DNA of 64,000 nucleotides from Amblyornis subalaris. Its lineage: Eukaryota; Chordata; Aves; Passeriformes; Ptilonorhynchidae. The translations under genes were made by a program, and so were the position numbers. Position 1 is the first letter of the stretch. Each line of letters opens with the position of its first letter. The stretch lies in contig JACAXG010000026.1 in assembly GCA_018881555.1 (NCBI GenBank), positions 8,632,581 through 8,696,580 of the forward strand, read 5' to 3'. The notes below the pieces were generated by a model. That model saw only the letters and a program-made list of their open reading frames with translations, did no database searches and was not told the DNA's origin. Positions 60,101-64,000 of the stretch are shown one piece after another.

Positions 60101-62006
60101 TAAAAATTTCTTAATTCTCTTAGAATACACAAAGTAGATAGTAAGAGGAAAAGTAACTCTTCCCATTTGAAAGAAGATATCCAAATGAACGAGAGCAGGC
60201 ATTTTAAAAATCACATAATGTAAGTAAATTTATAAAATGACAGAGTAAACACAGTGTCATCATTGTTTGCTCAAGTCAAATAAGTTCCAGCAGTGAGTTG
60301 GAACATGATGGGTAGGTGAAACCATTACTCCCCTCTAGGTCTGCCTTGAAGAAAACTCAGGTATGTAATTCCTTCTCCTGACCTCTCTACTGTAAAGTCC
60401 TACTGGGAAAGTGTTGCTTTCCATCTCCTCCATGGGCCTAATAGTCTCCCACAGCTCAGTCTCTGGTTCACATCTTAACAGATTTTAGGCATACTGAGAG
60501 CAAAGGGCTGTCAGTTCAGCAGCAGCATTCCTGGGACAACAAAATCCATCTCAGTGGTGTTTAATGATCTCAAAGGGTCTGTTTCGCTGCACTCAGAAAC
60601 TTCCTTACGGCATAGTAAGGAATCCATTAACAGAGCTGTACGCTATCCCTGAATACTGCAGTAAAATGGGTTCTACTCTCTTTGTGCTGAGACATTTTAG
60701 AAAGGGATGACCAAAAATCAGCTGCTCTAGACCTGGAAGAAAAATGGATCCTCATCAACATCGTGGTTTTGTGTTTCAGGTTTACTAAAATAGGTGCTAA
60801 TACTGGAAGGACAATATTCCATGTCTTGAGATATCAAGGTATTTTTCAGGTATTGATGTGTTTTCCATTTAAGAAAGCATGTAAACCATCTCAAATTTTG
60901 TCCTAGATTGTAAATAAGAAGGAAAAAACTCTAAAATCTTAAAATCCGTACTATATTTACGATGTCCATCAGCTAAACCAATATATTTGGAAACACAGTT
61001 TTCTGTACAAGTAAACTATAACAGAGAAGCTGAAGTTCAAAGAAGAACACTAACACCAGGCAAACACAACTAAAAAAGAAAAAAACCCCAAAACTATGTA
61101 AAATGCACAGAACACTTAATTTTGCTATTCATGCTATTTTGATCAATCCATAAATTATTCCCAGACCTTCCATTGTTCTATAGTAAGTTTCACTTCAGCA
61201 AAGTTTCTTATAAGAAACTGTATATCAGCTGTATTTCTATGGACTCTTTATTCTGACAGAGGATAATCTTCAACAGGATTTGTATTCAGTCAAAATATAT
61301 TAGTAGGAATGCTGGCTGTAGGCCAAGTGTACTATGGGCAAGGGTACTATTTTTAGATACTCATATTTGTAAAAGTCTTCTGTATTATAAATTAATTTTG
61401 TATAGTCTGCAAGAAAATGTATTATTCTTCATTATATAGGTATAGAATTGTCTCAGCCAATAAACCAATTTCTCTGTAACTATTCAGAATGCAAGTGTCC
61501 TCTAGCTGAAGGCCATTATGACCCAGAATGCAGGAATTTATGTATGCATTATACGATCATTTTAAACACTGATTATGCCATTTGCTATGTTCTGATGGGC
61601 CATTGCTCTCAGAACTCTGCACCCATATTCCCCAAAGTTGTCTCTGTTTTAGTCCCTGTTACTGTCCAGTAATCACACTAAAGCCAAGAGGCTAAACAGA
61701 ATATAATATAAACATGTACTCATGCATCTTAATGCAATTTCCCATCAACATTTATCAGAATAACCTCTTTTTGGTTGCTTACAGTGGCACCAACTTACAC
61801 TGTTAGGAGTAATACATGATGAACTTTCAGATGGGGTTGCAATTCCTTTACTATAAATGTTTATTTCTTCTAAAATAAGTAAGTAAATAATTTATATTTG
61901 TAGAGGGAGGCAGTCTAAGAGTTCACCATCAATGTTTCAAACAATGTGCCTACACTGGCTATGCATCAGCCAAAACTGAGAGGAACAAGTCTTCATGGTC
62001 AGTTGT
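57162..62006. other. AT-rich single-copy non-coding sequence
   Basis: About 4.8 kb with few frames over 60 codons and no transposon I recognise. A weak microexon-like motif is at 60339-60360 (see findings). Mild GC rise at 60290-60560 without recognisable content. Confidence 0.55.
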
Positions 62007-62240
62007 TGTACGGGGTTTGCACAGCCAGGTCCTGCTAGCAGCAGAGGGGCTACAGGGGAGTCTTCGGTGACAAGTTGTCAGAAGCTTCCTGCATGGCCAA
62101 TGCCAGCTGGCTCCAGAATGGACCTGCCACTGGCCAAGGCCGAGCCCATCAACGATAGTGGTAAAACCTCGGAGATAACAGATTTTAGAAGGGAAAAAAG
62201 TTGCTGTGTAGAAAGCAGGCAGAGATGAAGCATCTGTGTG
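62007..62240 (+). mobile_element. ERVL-type LTR fragment, copy 4 (5' part)
   Basis: Begins TGTACGGGGTTTGCACAGCC, then GCCAATGCCAGCTGGCTCC, CTGCCACTGGCCAAGGC and GGAGATAACAGATTTTAG, matching the 5' quarter of copies 1 and 2. Similarity becomes uncertain after about 62240. A purine-rich stretch continues to about 62470 and may be diverged LTR. The CCCATGG repeats, polyA signal and CACCACA end are not seen. Confidence 0.7.
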
Positions 62241-62546
62241 AGAGTGCCAAAATACACTGAAAAAGAAAGGCTGAGACCAAGAACTGGAAAGCAAGAGAGT
62301 GAGACAGCACAAGGAGCCACAGATGAATGAAGGGGATAGTAGAGCTGCCAGACATGAGATTGGACTACAACTGGCTGGTTAAAACATCTGAGGAGAGAGG
62401 AGGGGGCAGGGGAGGCGAGTTACGCTGAAGTATTGAAGAGGAAGAACCAGAGGTGATTGAGCTGAGGTCATCAAGATCAGAAACACATTATGAAATGGAG
62501 AAAGTAGAAGAAACATAATCAGAAAGTGTCATAAGGAGGTACCGTA
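62241..62546. other. Purine-rich sequence, possibly diverged LTR
   Basis: A/G-rich sequence (for example GAGGAGAGAGGAGGGGGCAGG near 62390) continuing from the LTR fragment. No firm assignment. Confidence 0.4.
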
Positions 62547-63011
62547 TTGAGACAACCAGCTGGTATAGACAAAGAGCTGAGTCTAGTCAAATGGGAGCGG
62601 CAAAGAGAGCATAAAGACCAGGAGAAACAGGCAGACTTTGCCTTTTCTGGAGTGCACACCCTCAGGAACCAAGGCTGGGACCGGATCCTTCCCCCTCATT
62701 TCCACCTCCAGTCAGTGGAGCAGACCCAGACAGGAGCATCCTACAACCTCCTGGTGGTGACCCAATATGGAGTTACCCCATTGAATCATATTCTCATCTG
62801 GGAATCATTAAAAAATTTAGATGAATTTTCTGCAGTGAACCGCATTCATAAGCTAATGAATGATTTTATTAGTACAATTGTACTCTTAGCTGTCAGCTAT
62901 GAGTGCAATGTGTTCTGTTCCGGTCCCCTGCTTGCTGCACCTCCAAGCATCATCCTACAAAGAGTTACAGAAAGAGTGGAAAGTAACAACTTGAGAGAGT
63001 GTAATTACTGA
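62547..63011 (+). CDS. Unrecognised 154-codon open frame; doubtful as a gene
   Basis: One of the longest ATG-to-stop frames here outside recognised repeats, with no ambiguous base. The N-terminal third is charged (Lys/Arg/Glu-rich, REHKDQEKQ), the middle is mixed (GWDRILPPHFHLQ), and a hydrophobic run (ISTIVLLAVSY) lies near residues 108-118. I see no signal peptide, catalytic motif or known domain. The base composition changes inside it, from GC-richer (62640-62770) to AT-rich (62800-62900), which argues against one conserved exon. It follows an LTR fragment, so it could be retroviral internal remnant, a retrocopied piece, or chance. No splice site or promoter was identified. Confidence 0.15.
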   Translation: MRQPAGIDKELSLVKWERQREHKDQEKQADFAFSGVHTLRNQGWDRILPPHFHLQSVEQTQTGASYNLLVVTQYGVTPLNHILIWESLKNLDEFSAVNRIHKLMNDFISTIVLLAVSYECNVFCSGPLLAAPPSIILQRVTERVESNNLRECNY

Positions 63012-63585
63012 GAGAAGACATGGTTATAGAGACATGTTATGGACAGAGAACAGTGGATAAAGAAAAAGCTGAATTTTATAACAGCTAGGAGAATACAGAG
63101 AATGCATATTGGAACAGAAAAAAAATTGTGGGTTCTTCTACAAATTTTAAACAAATTCATTCTTTTGTATAATTTGATTTGGGAAAAAAGTATGCAATAC
63201 TAGCTACAATAAAGAAAATTAACTATATTCCACCCATAAGCAGCACATTCTCCCATCTTTTCCTTCATAACATTTTTTAAAATTTCATTTCTAAGCCACA
63301 CTAATGTCCTTAGCAGAGTTAGAAGGGAAATAATGGTAAAAAAGCTGTTAAGCCCATTGTTTTGCTGTTGAATTGAAATTAAGAGATGCAGAGTATGTAT
63401 TAATTGCTCAAAAGGAATCACAGGTTTCACTTAGGTTAATTTTGATAACTGTTGAGAGATTAAATGGGAAAACTTATGGGGTACAGGACTGATATAATTA
63501 AAGATAATATTGAGTTGAAGAGGAATGCTTAGGCATGACTTCTTGCTTCCATTTTTTTAATAACTTGAGTAACCAGCATGTCTTG
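63012..63585. other. AT-rich non-coding sequence
   Basis: Nothing recognised between the open frame and the LTR at the window edge. Confidence 0.6.
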
Positions 63586-63865
63586 TGTCGTGGTGGTTCA
63601 AGCCCCGTTGGGAAGGAGGCTGGTCCAGCCACGGTGGTGGGCGGTTTCCAGGGTCTGAGCCACCCACATCTCCTCCTCCTGAGGGACTGATTGACAGGTA
63701 TCCCTGTATGGTTAAAGTTCCAGATGTTTCGTTTAAATTGTACTCTCCATTGGATCCCTTCCCTAAGTCCCTCCTTCCCTCTGTTCCCATTTGGTATCCT
63801 CCTATCCTTCACCCATCTACCCTCAGATCATTGGTCTGTATGCTCTTCCCGCCCCTGTCACTATC

Positions 63866-63873
63866 CTTATAAG
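63866..63873 (+). promoter_or_regulatory. TATA-like box of the edge LTR
   Basis: CTTATAAG, 50 bases upstream of the polyA signal. Confidence 0.55.
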
Positions 63874-63922
63874 CTCCGGCAGCCGGAGCCATCTTGGTTC
63901 TCTGGTCCCTGACCCCTTGGCA

Positions 63923-63928
63923 AATAAA
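63923..63928 (+). promoter_or_regulatory. PolyA signal of the edge LTR
   Basis: AATAAA within GGCAAATAAACTG, in the same relative place as in the LTR at 1910. Confidence 0.65.
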
Positions 63929-64000
63929 CTGCTCTGCCGAGACCACATCAGAGACCCGTCTCCTTCTTTACTGCTTCCCGCCNCCTCAGAGATCGGTGCA

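Larger units (their letters stand above)
63586..64000 (+). mobile_element. ERV LTR running to the window edge
   Basis: Starts TGTCGTGGTGGTTCAAGCCC, a start I associate with bird ERV LTRs, and proceeds in LTR order: U3 with CATTGG motifs, TATA box (63866-63873), polyA signal (63923-63928) and a U5 with GAGACCCGTCTCC. The window stops at GGTGCA, which may or may not be the LTR end. CCTCAGATCATTGGTCTGTATGCTCT and GACCCCTTGGC-AATAAAC match the solo LTR at 1910 in order. If a primer-binding site follows, this is a 5' LTR of a provirus. Confidence 0.75.

Overview
The window looks like bird chromosomal DNA, most likely from a songbird or close relative, and mainly non-coding. The evidence is many CR1 LINE fragments with the avian 3' tail (ATTCTATG-type octamers), several long terminal repeats (LTRs) of the roughly 1 kb type abundant in bird genomes, an AT-rich background, and open frames that rarely exceed 100 codons outside repeats. 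I found no protein-coding gene, rRNA, tRNA or CRISPR array that I can support. The window could be intergenic or lie inside a very large intron; the sequence does not decide which.

Layout. At 1742-3290 there is an old minus-strand CR1, split by a 664-bp solo LTR (1910-2573) with TG...CA ends and a perfect 6-bp target duplication. A class-III-like (ERVL-type) LTR lies at 6325-7432, with relatives at 14741-15802, at 56266-57161 (reversed, 5' end missing) and at 62007-62240 (5' part only). More CR1 pieces lie at 12421-12885, 20355-21385, 25342-25487, 29225-29762, 31041-31330, 33600-33862, 42194-42425, 42857-42985, 44081-44221 and 55189-55630. Two weaker LTR candidates are at 26346-27356 (minus) and 28760-29175 (plus). 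At 63586 another LTR starts and reaches the window edge; its promoter and polyA half resembles that of the first solo LTR, so a provirus may continue beyond the window. The remaining sequence is AT-rich and single-copy in appearance, with scattered microsatellites.

No genes work together here. The points most worth a second look are: a CR1 copy at 25342-25487 that looks twin-primed (5' inversion); a CR1 chimera with a clean junction near 55372; a splice-site-flanked, CpG-containing candidate exon at 34417-34532; an unexplained 154-codon open frame at 62547-63011; long antisense open frames that recur in copies of the ERVL-type LTR; and a nested, internally duplicated LTR at 1910-2573. I see no convincing new biological system.
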